Source of the DNA: Micromonospora globbae
GTDB lineage: Bacteria > Actinomycetota > Actinomycetes > Mycobacteriales > Micromonosporaceae
Reading direction: 5' to 3'
Assembly (NCBI RefSeq): GCF_003610785.1
Contig: NZ_RAQQ01000014.1
Span: 62,001-126,000 of the forward strand
Length of the DNA stretch: 64,000 bases
The translations under genes and the position numbers were made by a program. The stretch's first letter is position 1. Every line of letters begins with the position of its first letter. This document shows, in pieces, positions 31,194 through 39,799 of the stretch. Below the pieces are notes generated by a model. That model ran no database searches and was not told the DNA's origin. It saw nothing but the letters and a program-made list of their open reading frames with translations.

Positions 31194-32642
31194 GTGAGAC
31201 GTGCGAACTGCCCGCGGTGCGGCGGACGCCTGGCGCGCGACAACGACAGCGGACGCTGCACACCATGCCAAACCGCCGAGCGCGACCGGCTGATTAGCCC
31301 GCCGGTGGTGCCGGCGGCGTTCTGGGAGCACGAACCGATACGCCAGGCGCTCGCGGAGCGGCACCTGGGGCGGGTCATCCGGGCGTACCGGCATCACCCG
31401 TACCACGGCCGAAGCCCGCTGCCGCAGACTGTGGTGGCAGGTTGGCTGGGTATCACCCAGGCGCAGCTCAGCCGCGTCGAGAACGGGCCGCCCCTCGTGC
31501 ACCTTGACCGACTGGCCCATTGGGCAAACGCCCTTCGCATTCCCACCGCGTATCTCTGGTTCGCACCTACCGGCCCACCTAGGCACCCGGCAGCCAACAG
31601 CGCCACCCACGACGCAAATCACCCTGGTCCCAACAGGGGCCGGCGGGCGCTCTTGGCCGGTATCGCCGCTGTTGCCGCGGGAGCCGGGCTCCTCGACGGA
31701 ACGGATCAGGTGAGGCCGCGGCGTATCGGCCCCGCGGACGTCGTTCGCCTGAACGCCGTGTTGGAGCTATATCGCTCCGTGGACTATGAGTCGGGCGGTG
31801 GCCTGCTGTACCGCGAAGTCTCCCGGTTCGCCGAGTCTGTGTATCGAATGCTTGACTGGTCGCATCCGACTGGGCTGGCTCCACGCCTCCTAGCCGCGGT
31901 CGCGGCGGCCCGGCAGTTGGCTGGTTGGACGGCCCTCGATGCAGGCAGGCACGAGGACGCACAGCGACACTTCGCCGCTGGAGAACGAGCGGCTCTCGCT
32001 GCTGACGACATGCCGCTGGCCGCAATGATCCGATACGGCCAGGCCAAGCAATTGCAGCATCTGCGCCACAACCGCGACGCCGTTGCCGCACTGCAACTCG
32101 CCCATGCCCAGCTCGGCACGCAAGCCACGCCGGCGATGAAGGCCCTGCTCTGGGGCGCCGAGGCCGCGTCCATCGCGGCGCTCGGAGATCACCGGTCCGC
32201 GGTGAACATCCTCGGCAAGGCAAGCGATCAGTTCGACCGTATCGTCAGCGAACGCGAACCAGACTGGTTGGGCTTCTACGATCGGGGAGAACTGCTCGCC
32301 CAGTACGGCCGCGTTTACCGGGACAGGGCACGACAGGACAGAAGACACGCGCCTGATGCGGTCCGCTACGTCCAGGAGGCGATAGCCGCTTTCGGCCCTG
32401 CCAACGTCCGCAGCACCGTGTTGAACGAGGTTGGCTTGTGCAGCGCGTTGTTCCTCGCCGACGAACCCGAGGAGGCGCTCGTCGTCGGAGCCCGCGTGAT
32501 CCAGCAGTCGCAGACGTTGACGTCCAGGCGGGTCGTCGACCGGGTCCTCAACCTGCGTCGTGACCTCGGCCGGCACCGCGGCCTCCCGGAAGTGGTCGAC
32601 TTCGAGCGCCGGCTCACCGCTCACGCCCATGGAGCAGCGTGA
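31194..32642 (+). CDS. XRE regulator with zinc ribbon and TPR-like domain
   Basis: A 482-aa protein. A small zinc-ribbon (CPRCGGRLARD...CTPC, four Cys) opens it. An XRE-type helix-turn-helix follows (QTVVAGWLGITQAQLSRVENG, about residues 85-130), then a hydrophobic segment RRALLAGIAAVAAGAGLL, then ~270 residues of TPR-like helices. GTG 31194 has GAGG 6 nt upstream and starts right before the zinc ribbon; ATG 31098 is in frame but lacks a ribosome site. It overlaps the next APH gene by 4 bp. Such XRE/TPR proteins are usually signal-dependent regulators. Confidence 0.82.
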   Translation: MRRANCPRCGGRLARDNDSGRCTPCQTAERDRLISPPVVPAAFWEHEPIRQALAERHLGRVIRAYRHHPYHGRSPLPQTVVAGWLGITQAQLSRVENGPPLVHLDRLAHWANALRIPTAYLWFAPTGPPRHPAANSATHDANHPGPNRGRRALLAGIAAVAAGAGLLDGTDQVRPRRIGPADVVRLNAVLELYRSVDYESGGGLLYREVSRFAESVYRMLDWSHPTGLAPRLLAAVAAARQLAGWTALDAGRHEDAQRHFAAGERAALAADDMPLAAMIRYGQAKQLQHLRHNRDAVAALQLAHAQLGTQATPAMKALLWGAEAASIAALGDHRSAVNILGKASDQFDRIVSEREPDWLGFYDRGELLAQYGRVYRDRARQDRRHAPDAVRYVQEAIAAFGPANVRSTVLNEVGLCSALFLADEPEEALVVGARVIQQSQTLTSRRVVDRVLNLRRDLGRHRGLPEVVDFERRLTAHAHGAA

Positions 32643-33541
32643 GCGGACGGTTCTCGAAAGAGGCAATGACGGCGGCTATGCGAGAAGCCGCCGACGCAGT
32701 CGGCGTGCACCCCGGCGATGCTCGATTACTAGGGCTGACCAACAACGCGGTTTTCGCCCTGCCATCGGCTGGCATGGTCATCCGCATCGCCAGGTCACAT
32801 CGGCTTACGAATCGTGTCTACAAGGTGGTCGAGCTCGGGCGATGGTTCGAACAGGTCGACGCGCCGACCATCCGGCTCGCGCCGAATGTCACCCAGCCGG
32901 TGCGGGCCGGAACTCTCCTTGCCTCGATCTGGAGCTACATCCCCCCGGTTGCGCCAACCCCGACGGTGGAAGACCTCGGGCCTGTCCTGCGAGAGTTCCA
33001 CAGCCTCGGTCCTCTGCCAGAGCGCTTGCCAGCTTGGGATCCGGTCGGGGACGCACGATCGCGCCTCGCCGACGCGGAGGAGCTGAGCGACAGCGACCGG
33101 CAGTTTCTGCTCGACTGGTGCGACCGGCTAGAGGCGCCGGTAGCTGCCCTACAGCAGCGGGCCGGCTCGGGAATCATCCATGGCGACGCTCACGTGAGCA
33201 ACCTGTTGCGGAATGCGGCCGGTCGGGTAGTGCTGTGCGACTTCGACGCCACATGCCTTGGCCCATGGCAAGTAGACCTGGTCGCGGTGGCGGTCGGCGA
33301 GGTGCGTTTCGGCCAGCGCGGAGCGCACGCCACGCTGGCCGCAGCATACGGGTACGACGTCACCACAGATCCGGACTGGCCTCTGCTTCGCGATGCGCGG
33401 GAACTGAAGATGATTGCCGCAGCCGTCCCGCGGCTCCGAAGTTCCGCTGGCGTCAGGGCGGAGTTCGCTGCCCGCCTTCATTCGGTGCGAGAGAATCACC
33501 AACACGCTCGTTGGAAACCGTTTGCTGAAATCGGCGGCTAG
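32639..33541 (+). CDS. APH-fold phosphotransferase, coupled to XRE/TPR regulator
   Basis: A 300-aa kinase-like protein. The catalytic loop is GIIHGDAHVSNLL and the metal-binding motif VVLCDFDATCLG; the N-lobe has VIRIARSH as the likely ATP-Lys equivalent region (Arg here). GTG 32639 overlaps the regulator stop (GTGA), so the two are co-translated. The second APH-fold gene lies on the other side of the divergent promoter, giving the module a symmetric look. The substrate is unknown. Confidence 0.85.
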   Translation: MSGRFSKEAMTAAMREAADAVGVHPGDARLLGLTNNAVFALPSAGMVIRIARSHRLTNRVYKVVELGRWFEQVDAPTIRLAPNVTQPVRAGTLLASIWSYIPPVAPTPTVEDLGPVLREFHSLGPLPERLPAWDPVGDARSRLADAEELSDSDRQFLLDWCDRLEAPVAALQQRAGSGIIHGDAHVSNLLRNAAGRVVLCDFDATCLGPWQVDLVAVAVGEVRFGQRGAHATLAAAYGYDVTTDPDWPLLRDARELKMIAAAVPRLRSSAGVRAEFAARLHSVRENHQHARWKPFAEIGG

Positions 33542-33735
33542 CACCGACGTCAAGAGTTCCTTCGAGACCCTGGCCACCCGAGACGTCGCTGTTCCGCCGC
33601 AACAGCAGCACCACCGCGTACGTCGGCTCCTGGAACCGCCGGAACCGTCAGCGCCTGGCGGACAAAGCCGCCCGGAGCAGCGAGTCGTAGGTCTCGGTGC
33701 TCCGCCGTGCCGCTATGCGCTCCGTTCGCCCCGCT
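33542..33735. other. Intergenic region, nothing recognised
   Basis: The 194 bp between the APH gene and the convergent small membrane protein gene hold no convincing gene and no long hairpin that I can see. Confidence 0.5.
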
Positions 33736-34005
33736 CTACCGAGCCGAGGAGACCCGCGGGCGGGACGCCCCGACCTCCGGCGTTGTCCGGCGCCGCCACC
33801 ACGAGCGCACCCCCCGCCCGATCAGCAGCGCGGAGATGATGCCCGGCCCGCAGTGGACCGCCAGGACGCCGATCAGGCTCGGGCCGCCCCAGTCGTGCCG
33901 GTAGCTGGCGGGATCGGTCATGTCGATGACGAACGGCTCGGCGGCGGCGCGGCCGATCAGGTACAGCCCGAGCAGCACCCCGAAACCCATGAGGATCTTC
34001 TTCAT
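33736..34005 (-). CDS. Small membrane protein
   Basis: An 89-aa protein with an N-terminal helix (ILMGFGVLLGLYLIGRAAA) and a second one (SLIGVLAVHCGPGIISALLIG), followed by a basic tail (RSWWRRR). The family is not recognised. ATG 34005 has TAGCCT 7 nt upstream and no Shine-Dalgarno, so it is probably leaderless. Confidence 0.7.
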   Translation of the reverse strand: MKKILMGFGVLLGLYLIGRAAAEPFVIDMTDPASYRHDWGGPSLIGVLAVHCGPGIISALLIGRGVRSWWRRRTTPEVGASRPRVSSAR

Positions 34006-34012
34006 GGCGGTG

Positions 34013-34018
34013 AGGCTA
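34013..34018 (-). promoter_or_regulatory. Leaderless -10 of the small membrane protein
   Basis: TAGCCT (34018-34013 on the minus strand) lies 7 nt before ATG 34005. Confidence 0.45.
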
Positions 34019-34160
34019 GGCGGGGATCGCCGGCACCGGCGTCACTCGCCGGTAGCATCCTCGCCCTCGTACCACGGTAGGGGGCGGGCGGACGAGCCCC
34101 GCGACGCCGGCGCAGGCGCACGGGCCCGGCGGCGCCGGGCCCGTCCACGCCGATCGGCAA

Positions 34161-36359
34161 TCACTCGTTGCGGGCTGTCTCCGGGCCGGTGATGCGCCGC
34201 AGCAGCGGCAGTGTCGCACCGATGATCGCCAGCGACACCGCCAGCCCGCCGACCACCATCAGGTAGAACGACGGCTTCGGCGCCATGAGCGTGTACTCCA
34301 GTTGCGCCCGCAGGAACAGGTGCGCGGCCAGGAATCCCATCCCGATGGCCACCGCGGCGACGACCAGCAGCGGCACGACGGTCTCCAGCGCGACCACCCC
34401 GCGCAGCGTGCGCAGCCGTACGCCGGTGAGCCGCAGCATGCTGAACGGCCGTTTCCGGTCGCTCAACCCGCCGGCGACGCTCACCGCGAGGCTGCATCCG
34501 GCGATGGGCAGGCTGGCCAGCATGACCACGTTGGCCAGTTGCTGGAACTGCACCAGCTGGCGCGCCGAGCTGGCCTGCCATTCGGCGTCGCTGGCCGGGA
34601 AGCGTCCCTGCGGAAATGCCGTGACGAGCATCGTCCGGGCCTGTTCCAGCGCGGCGTGGCTGGTGGTGTTGACGACGACCGACAGGATCGGCTGCCGGTC
34701 GATGTCGGCGGCGGCGATGCCGGCGGCCTCCCAGACGTGGTCGCCGTCGGCGAGGTCGGCGGCGCTCATGCCGATCAGGTTGGCGGGCACCTCGGCGACC
34801 TGCGCGCCGGCGGGGCAGCCGCCGAACACCTCCAGGCGTGCCAGTTCGGCGCAGGTGACGAGGCCCTGCCATCCGTCCCTGTCGGGGTTGGTGCGCACCA
34901 CCGTCACGCTGCGCACCCCGGGGATGGCGGCGAGCCCGGCCGGGATCTGGTCCGCGGTCGGCGGGGGCCCGTCCTCCGGCCAGAACGTCTTCGACAGGGA
35001 CGTGGCGGCCACCGAGGCGGGGTTCGGCGCGGTGCGGTTGGCGACGAACGTGGTGATCGTGCCGGTCGCCACGCTGGTCACGAACAACGCCACGATGAGG
35101 CCGCTGACGGACCGGAAGCCGGCCTGCGGGTTGTCGGCGAGGCGCCGTCCGGCGATGAGCGCCGCGGGCCGGCTCGCCCGCCCGGCCAGCAGCCGGGCCC
35201 CCATCATGGTCAGCCACGGGCCCGCCAGCACGAGCCCGACGAGCATCAGCAGGAACCCCGAGAGGTACGCGGTGAGCTGCCCGTTGGTCGTGTCGGGGCG
35301 CCGCCCGATGACGTACGCGAGTTCGGCGAGGCCGACCACCAGTGGGATGAGCCGCCAGGTGCGGGGCGGCCTGGGCGTGACGCGCCGGCTCACGCCCAGC
35401 GGGGAGATCTGCACGCGGCGCAGCGCCAGCCAGGCGGCCACGACGGCGCCGAGCGGGATGCCGAACGCGACGACGAGGGCGTCCACGGCGGTGAGCGCGA
35501 GGTCGCTGGCGTAGAACCGCTCGCCGGTGAACGGGATCGTGGCGAGCCCGGGCCGGAGGGCGAAGAACAGTCCGAACCCGACGGCCGTGCCCACGGCGGC
35601 GGCGAGGGCCGACTCGACGGCCGAGATGAGGGCGATCTGTCGCGGCGTGGCGCCGACCAGCCGCATGGCGGCGAACCGCTGTTCGCGGCGGGTGGCGGCC
35701 AGCCGGGTGGCCGTACCGATGAAGATGAGCACGGGGAAGAGCAGCGCGGCGGCGACGACGGACAGCGTGAGGGTCATGGCGTCCTCGTTGAAGCCGAGGT
35801 AGCAGCCGTTGGGGCAGTCGCTCGGCGAGGTGGTCATGATCCGCGTGACCCGTTGGGCGCCCAGCGGTTCCAGCTCGGCCGGGGCGCGGCCGACGAGAAT
35901 CAGCAGGGAGTCGGGGGACGGCAGGGCCTCTCGGCCGATCGTGCCGATCTCGCGGCCGGGGAAGCGGTCGCCGAGTTCCGCCGCCGGCGTGCGGTGCAGC
36001 CGTTCGCCGAGGGCGGGTGAGACGTAGTACTCGCCCGGGCCGGGCAGGCGTGGGACGCCCGGGGGCAGGGGTGCGTCCGGGCCGGTCGCGGCGACGTCGA
36101 TCCGGCCGATCAGGTCGCCGTGGTGGTAGTCCTCGCGGATGAGCCACCACAGTGCGTCGGCGGAGGCGTCCGGGGAGGCCGGCGCCGCGGAGCTGTTCAG
36201 CCAGGCGTACCGCTGGTTCTGGGCGCCGACGGCGTTCATGCCGGCGAGGGTGGTGAGGAGCATGCCGACGCCGAGCGCCACGGCGGTGGCGATGATGACG
36301 AGCCGGGTGGCGGCCTCCCGGCCGCCCGCCAGGGAGAGCCGCAGCGCGAAGCGGATCAT
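34161..36359 (-). CDS. FtsX/MacB-type ABC transporter permease
   Basis: A 732-aa permease with the FtsX arrangement duplicated: an N-terminal helix (LVIIATAVALGVGMLLTTLAG), a large extracytoplasmic loop, a group of three helices about residues 205-310, further helices near 345-400 and 415-440, a second extracytoplasmic loop, and three C-terminal helices. ATG 36359 overlaps the stop of the ATPase gene (ATGA). It forms a MacB/LolCDE-like transporter with that ATPase, likely for peptide or lipid-linked substrates. PadR controls the operon. Confidence 0.9.
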   Translation of the reverse strand: MIRFALRLSLAGGREAATRLVIIATAVALGVGMLLTTLAGMNAVGAQNQRYAWLNSSAAPASPDASADALWWLIREDYHHGDLIGRIDVAATGPDAPLPPGVPRLPGPGEYYVSPALGERLHRTPAAELGDRFPGREIGTIGREALPSPDSLLILVGRAPAELEPLGAQRVTRIMTTSPSDCPNGCYLGFNEDAMTLTLSVVAAALLFPVLIFIGTATRLAATRREQRFAAMRLVGATPRQIALISAVESALAAAVGTAVGFGLFFALRPGLATIPFTGERFYASDLALTAVDALVVAFGIPLGAVVAAWLALRRVQISPLGVSRRVTPRPPRTWRLIPLVVGLAELAYVIGRRPDTTNGQLTAYLSGFLLMLVGLVLAGPWLTMMGARLLAGRASRPAALIAGRRLADNPQAGFRSVSGLIVALFVTSVATGTITTFVANRTAPNPASVAATSLSKTFWPEDGPPPTADQIPAGLAAIPGVRSVTVVRTNPDRDGWQGLVTCAELARLEVFGGCPAGAQVAEVPANLIGMSAADLADGDHVWEAAGIAAADIDRQPILSVVVNTTSHAALEQARTMLVTAFPQGRFPASDAEWQASSARQLVQFQQLANVVMLASLPIAGCSLAVSVAGGLSDRKRPFSMLRLTGVRLRTLRGVVALETVVPLLVVAAVAIGMGFLAAHLFLRAQLEYTLMAPKPSFYLMVVGGLAVSLAIIGATLPLLRRITGPETARNE

Positions 36360-37027
36360 GAGTGCACCAGCGCGTTCACCTTGCCGTCGCGCACGATGAC
36401 CTGCCGGTCGGCGTACGCGGCGACGCGGGCGTCGTGGGTGACGAGCACGACGGTGGTGCCCTGCTCGCGGGCCGAGGTGACCAGCAGTTCCATGACCTGC
36501 TCGCCGGTCAGCGAGTCCAGCGCCCCGGTCGGCTCGTCGGCGAACAGCACGCCGGGCCGGGCCACCAGGCCGCGGGCCAGCGCGACCCGCTGCGCCTGCC
36601 CGCCGGACAGCTCACCGGACCGGCGCCGTCCCAGCCCGGTCAGCCCGAGCCGGTCGAACCAGGGTCGGGCCTGCGCGAGGGCGGCGCCCCGCTTGACGCC
36701 GGAGAGCAGCAGCGGCAGGGCCACGTTCTCCTCCGCGGTCAGCTCGGGTACGAGCTGGCCGAACTGGAACACGAACCCGAACCGGTCGCGACGCAGGGCG
36801 CTGCGCTCGGTCTCGCTGAGGGTGTCGATCCGGCGGCCCTCGAAGTGGATCTCGCCGGAGTCCGGCACGAGGATCCCGGCCAGGCAGTGCAGCAGGGTGG
36901 ACTTGCCGGAGCCGCTCGGGCCCATCACGGCGACGATCTCGCCGGAGGCCACCGAGACGGTCGCGCCGCGCAGTGCCGGGGTCTCGCCGAAGGACAGGGC
37001 GACGTCGCGCGCCTCGATGGCCGTCAT
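36356..37027 (-). CDS. MacB/LolD-type ABC transporter ATP-binding protein
   Basis: A 223-aa ATPase: Walker A GPSGSGKSTLLH, Q-loop FVFQFGQLVPELTAEENVAL, signature LSGGQAQRVALARGL, Walker B VLFADEPTGALD and H-loop VLVTHDARVAAYAD. This is the LolD/MacB subfamily that pairs with FtsX-type permeases. ATG 37027 overlaps the PadR stop; the next overlap couples it to the permease, so the three genes form one translation-coupled operon. Confidence 0.95.
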   Translation of the reverse strand: MTAIEARDVALSFGETPALRGATVSVASGEIVAVMGPSGSGKSTLLHCLAGILVPDSGEIHFEGRRIDTLSETERSALRRDRFGFVFQFGQLVPELTAEENVALPLLLSGVKRGAALAQARPWFDRLGLTGLGRRRSGELSGGQAQRVALARGLVARPGVLFADEPTGALDSLTGEQVMELLVTSAREQGTTVVLVTHDARVAAYADRQVIVRDGKVNALVHS

Positions 37028-37551
37028 CGCTGCGCCACCATGGTGCGGAGGGCGTCCAGCCGGGCGACCGTGGTGTCGATCCAGTGCAGGTCGGCCTCCA
37101 GGTGGAACAGGCCGTGGTCGGCGAGCATCGTGTCGACGAGGTTGCCGCTGCGCTTGATCTCGGTGAGCTCCTGCATGCGGCGCAGGTGCGTGGCGCGCTG
37201 GACGTCGAGGTACTCCTCGGCGGGCCGGCCCAGCATGAGCGCCAGCACCACCTTGGTGAACAGGACCGTCTGGAGGTTGGGTTCGGCCTCGACGGGCTCG
37301 GTGAGCCACGACTCGACCTCGGTGGCGCCGCGTTCGGTGATGACGTAGCGCTTGCGCTCGGGCCCGACGCCGGGCTCCACCTCGCCGACCACGATCTTCC
37401 CGTCGCGGGCGAGGCGGCCGAGCGTCGCGTAGACCTGACCGAACGGCAGCGGCTTGCCCCTGCTGAAGAACGTGTCGTAGTCGCGCTTGAGGTCGTAGCC
37501 GTGGCTGGGCTCGCGTTCGAGCAGGCCGAGGAGGGTCATGGGAACGCTCAT
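37024..37551 (-). CDS. PadR family regulator (Vir-like C-terminal domain)
   Basis: A 175-aa PadR regulator: TLLGLLEREPSHGYDLKRDY is the opening, GKPLPFGQVYATLGRLARDG the recognition region, and the C-terminal half is the Vir-type helical domain (AEEYLDVQRATHLRRMQEL). It is first in the operon with the ABC transporter, the typical order for ligand-relieved repressors of exporters. ATG 37551 is 6 nt after TATGGT, so the mRNA is probably leaderless; a palindrome lies in the promoter spacer. Confidence 0.94.
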   Translation of the reverse strand: MSVPMTLLGLLEREPSHGYDLKRDYDTFFSRGKPLPFGQVYATLGRLARDGKIVVGEVEPGVGPERKRYVITERGATEVESWLTEPVEAEPNLQTVLFTKVVLALMLGRPAEEYLDVQRATHLRRMQELTEIKRSGNLVDTMLADHGLFHLEADLHWIDTTVARLDALRTMVAQR

Positions 37552-37557
37552 GCGGCC

Positions 37558-37593
37558 ACCATACTCCCGAGGTATACCTCGCGTATATACCTC
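37558..37593 (-). promoter_or_regulatory. PadR operator and leaderless promoter
   Basis: -10 TATGGT (37563-37558) is 6 nt before ATG 37551. GAGGTATACCTC (37569-37580) is a perfect palindrome in the expected spacer, and a further TATACCTC (37586-37593) repeats its right half 13 bp away. Confidence 0.7.
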
Positions 37594-37697
37594 CGGCGTA
37601 CATTGACCCGACCGGTCGCTCGGTGGCCGTGGGCGTGACGCGGAGAACCCTCCCGACGCCGTACCAGTGGATGATCTTCAACGGTGATGGAGGACGC

Positions 37698-39704
37698 TTG
37701 GCGGCGCACGCACGTACCCAGCGACGGAGGGTCGGCGCCGCCCTCGTGGCAGCACTCGTCGCCATGACCCAGCTGGCGACGACACCCGCCCAGGCCGCCC
37801 CGGCGGTCGAACCACCGCCGGCCACCAGCGCCACGGCCGTCTCGTCCACGCAGATCCGGGTCACCTGGCAGGCGGCGCCGCAGGCGAGCGCGTACCGGAT
37901 CTCACGCTCCACCGGGTCGAGCGGCCCCTACACCCAGGTCGGCCGCAGCACCGGTCTCGAGTTCCTCGACTCCGGGCTCGCCCCGGCCACCACCTACTAC
38001 TACGTGATCCAGGCGGAGAACCGGAACAAGCTCTCCGGCTACTCTCCACAGGCCAGCGCCACCACCGACCCGGTTCTGCCGGCGCCCGGCGGCCTGCGAC
38101 TCACCGGCACACCGTCCGTCATGGACCTGGCCTGGGAACCGGTGGACGGCGCCGCCCGCTACGAGGTCTACCGCCACCACGTGATGGACGGCGACACCCT
38201 CATCACCACGACCACCGGCACCTCGTTCCGCGAGACCGAGCGGTCGGACACGTACTACTACCAGTACAAGGTGCGCGCGGTGACGGCGAGCGGCGCGGCC
38301 GGGCCGTTCGCCTCCGCGGCCGGCTACACCGGCACGGCGACCACCACCACGATCGCCGCCGACCCGGTCCGCTCCGAACAGGGCCAGAAGGTGGCGCTGT
38401 CCGCACGGGTCACCACCGCCGACGGCGCCGAACTACGCGGCAAGGTGCTCTTCCTGTCCGGCAACGAGGTCGTCGGCCAGACCAACGCCTGGCAGGGGTA
38501 CGCCGCCCCGGTCGTCACCCCGACGACCAGCACGGCGACCTACTACGCCCGCTTCGAGGGCACCGGCGGCGATCCCGAGTACGGCGCCAGCGCGTCGGAC
38601 GACCTGACCGTGCACGTCGACCCGGCGTACGGCGAGGTGTCCTTCGGCCCGGCCGAGGCGGCCCGTGTGGGCTCGGACGAGACGGCCGTCGCGGCCGGCG
38701 ACCTCACCGGCGACGGGCTCACCGACGTCGTCCTCACCACCCGGGACGAGGCGGACGCCGGTGACCTCAACCACTCGGTGTACCTGTTCGTCCAACTGCC
38801 CGAGCACCGGCTCGCCGCGCCCGTCCGGTACGCCACGAGCGTGCCGACGGGCGGGAGCATGGTGCCGGTCGTCGCCGACCTCGACGGCGACGGGCGCGAC
38901 GAACTGCTGGTGGCCTCCGGCGACGGCCTGGACCTGTACCGGCAGGCCGGCGGCGGGCTGTCCGCGCCGGTGGCGTTGCCGTTCGGCGCGGCCCTCGGGG
39001 ACCTCCGGGTGGTCGACCTCGACCGCGACGGCCGGCTCGACCTGGTGGCGACCACCAACGAGTCGGTGCTGGTGCGCTACGGCACCGGGCCGGGCGAGTT
39101 CGCGCCGCCGACGTCGGTGCCCACGCCGACCTCCGCCCCGCTCCTGGGCATCGCCGACGTGACCGGCGGTCCCGGACTGGACCTCGTACGCCTCGACGGT
39201 CGCCGGGTCGTCGTCGTCGAGCAGACCGCGGCACGCACCTTCGCCGCGCCCGCCGGGATCCCCGTGCCCGAGGGGCAGGAGATCTCCGCGCAGTCGTTCG
39301 CAGCCGGCGACGTGACCGGCGACGGCCGGGCCGACGTGGTCGTCACCGTCACGGGCAACATGCCCGACCCGCGGGTCTCCGTGCTGACCCACCAGGCGGA
39401 CGGCACCCTCGGTGCCTGGCAGGTCTACGTGGCGTACGACATGCCGGAGCCGGTCGTCCTCGAGGACATGGACGGCGACGGGCGGCTGGACGTGGTGGTG
39501 GCCCACGGCGGCTGGTACGCGGTGGGCGTCCTGCTCCAGCGCCCGGACGGGCGGCTGGGCCGGGAACAGTTGGGCCACAACCCCTACTACGCCTCGCACT
39601 ACGGCCACCAGGGCCTCGCCGTCGGGGACATCGACGACGACGGACACAAGGACGTGCTGCTCGCCGACTACAACAACGGCCTCGTCGTGGTCCCGGGGGC
39701 GTAG
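37698..39704 (+). CDS. Secreted protein, fibronectin type III plus FG-GAP repeats
   Basis: A 668-aa secreted protein. The signal peptide (RTQRRRVGAALVAALVAM, cleavage after TTPAQA) is followed by two fibronectin type III domains (about residues 40-125 and 125-210), an Ig-like domain (about 212-310) and several FG-GAP/VCBS repeats with Ca-binding DxDxDG motifs (DLDGDGRDE, DLDRDGRLD, DVTGDGRAD, DMDGDGRLD, DIDDDGHKD) forming a beta-propeller. TTG 37698 with GGAGG just upstream is the best start; ATG 37671 is in frame but lacks a ribosome site. It may be an adhesin or carbohydrate-related protein. A strong hairpin follows. Confidence 0.85.
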   Translation: MAAHARTQRRRVGAALVAALVAMTQLATTPAQAAPAVEPPPATSATAVSSTQIRVTWQAAPQASAYRISRSTGSSGPYTQVGRSTGLEFLDSGLAPATTYYYVIQAENRNKLSGYSPQASATTDPVLPAPGGLRLTGTPSVMDLAWEPVDGAARYEVYRHHVMDGDTLITTTTGTSFRETERSDTYYYQYKVRAVTASGAAGPFASAAGYTGTATTTTIAADPVRSEQGQKVALSARVTTADGAELRGKVLFLSGNEVVGQTNAWQGYAAPVVTPTTSTATYYARFEGTGGDPEYGASASDDLTVHVDPAYGEVSFGPAEAARVGSDETAVAAGDLTGDGLTDVVLTTRDEADAGDLNHSVYLFVQLPEHRLAAPVRYATSVPTGGSMVPVVADLDGDGRDELLVASGDGLDLYRQAGGGLSAPVALPFGAALGDLRVVDLDRDGRLDLVATTNESVLVRYGTGPGEFAPPTSVPTPTSAPLLGIADVTGGPGLDLVRLDGRRVVVVEQTAARTFAAPAGIPVPEGQEISAQSFAAGDVTGDGRADVVVTVTGNMPDPRVSVLTHQADGTLGAWQVYVAYDMPEPVVLEDMDGDGRLDVVVAHGGWYAVGVLLQRPDGRLGREQLGHNPYYASHYGHQGLAVGDIDDDGHKDVLLADYNNGLVVVPGA

Positions 39705-39717
39705 CGGCTCCCTCGAC

Positions 39718-39761
39718 GACGGGTGGTGCCGGCGCAACGGGATCCGCCGGCACCACCCGTC
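39718..39761 (+). terminator. Perfect 17-bp terminator
   Basis: 39718-39734 and 39745-39761 pair perfectly (GACGGGTGGTGCCGGCG and its complement) with a 10-nt loop, 14 bp after the stop. Confidence 0.88.
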
Positions 39762-39799
39762 CCCCGTCTCGTCCGGCGTCCCGGTGGACGTCGCCTCAC

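Noticed and set aside
29664..33541. Aminoglycoside resistance genes
   Set aside because: The APH-fold proteins lie beside regulators, not resistance or mobile genes, and the fold covers many small-molecule kinases.
33542..33735. A decayed gene remnant after the APH gene
   Set aside because: The stretch has no coherent frame or motif, and it can be explained as intergenic sequence.
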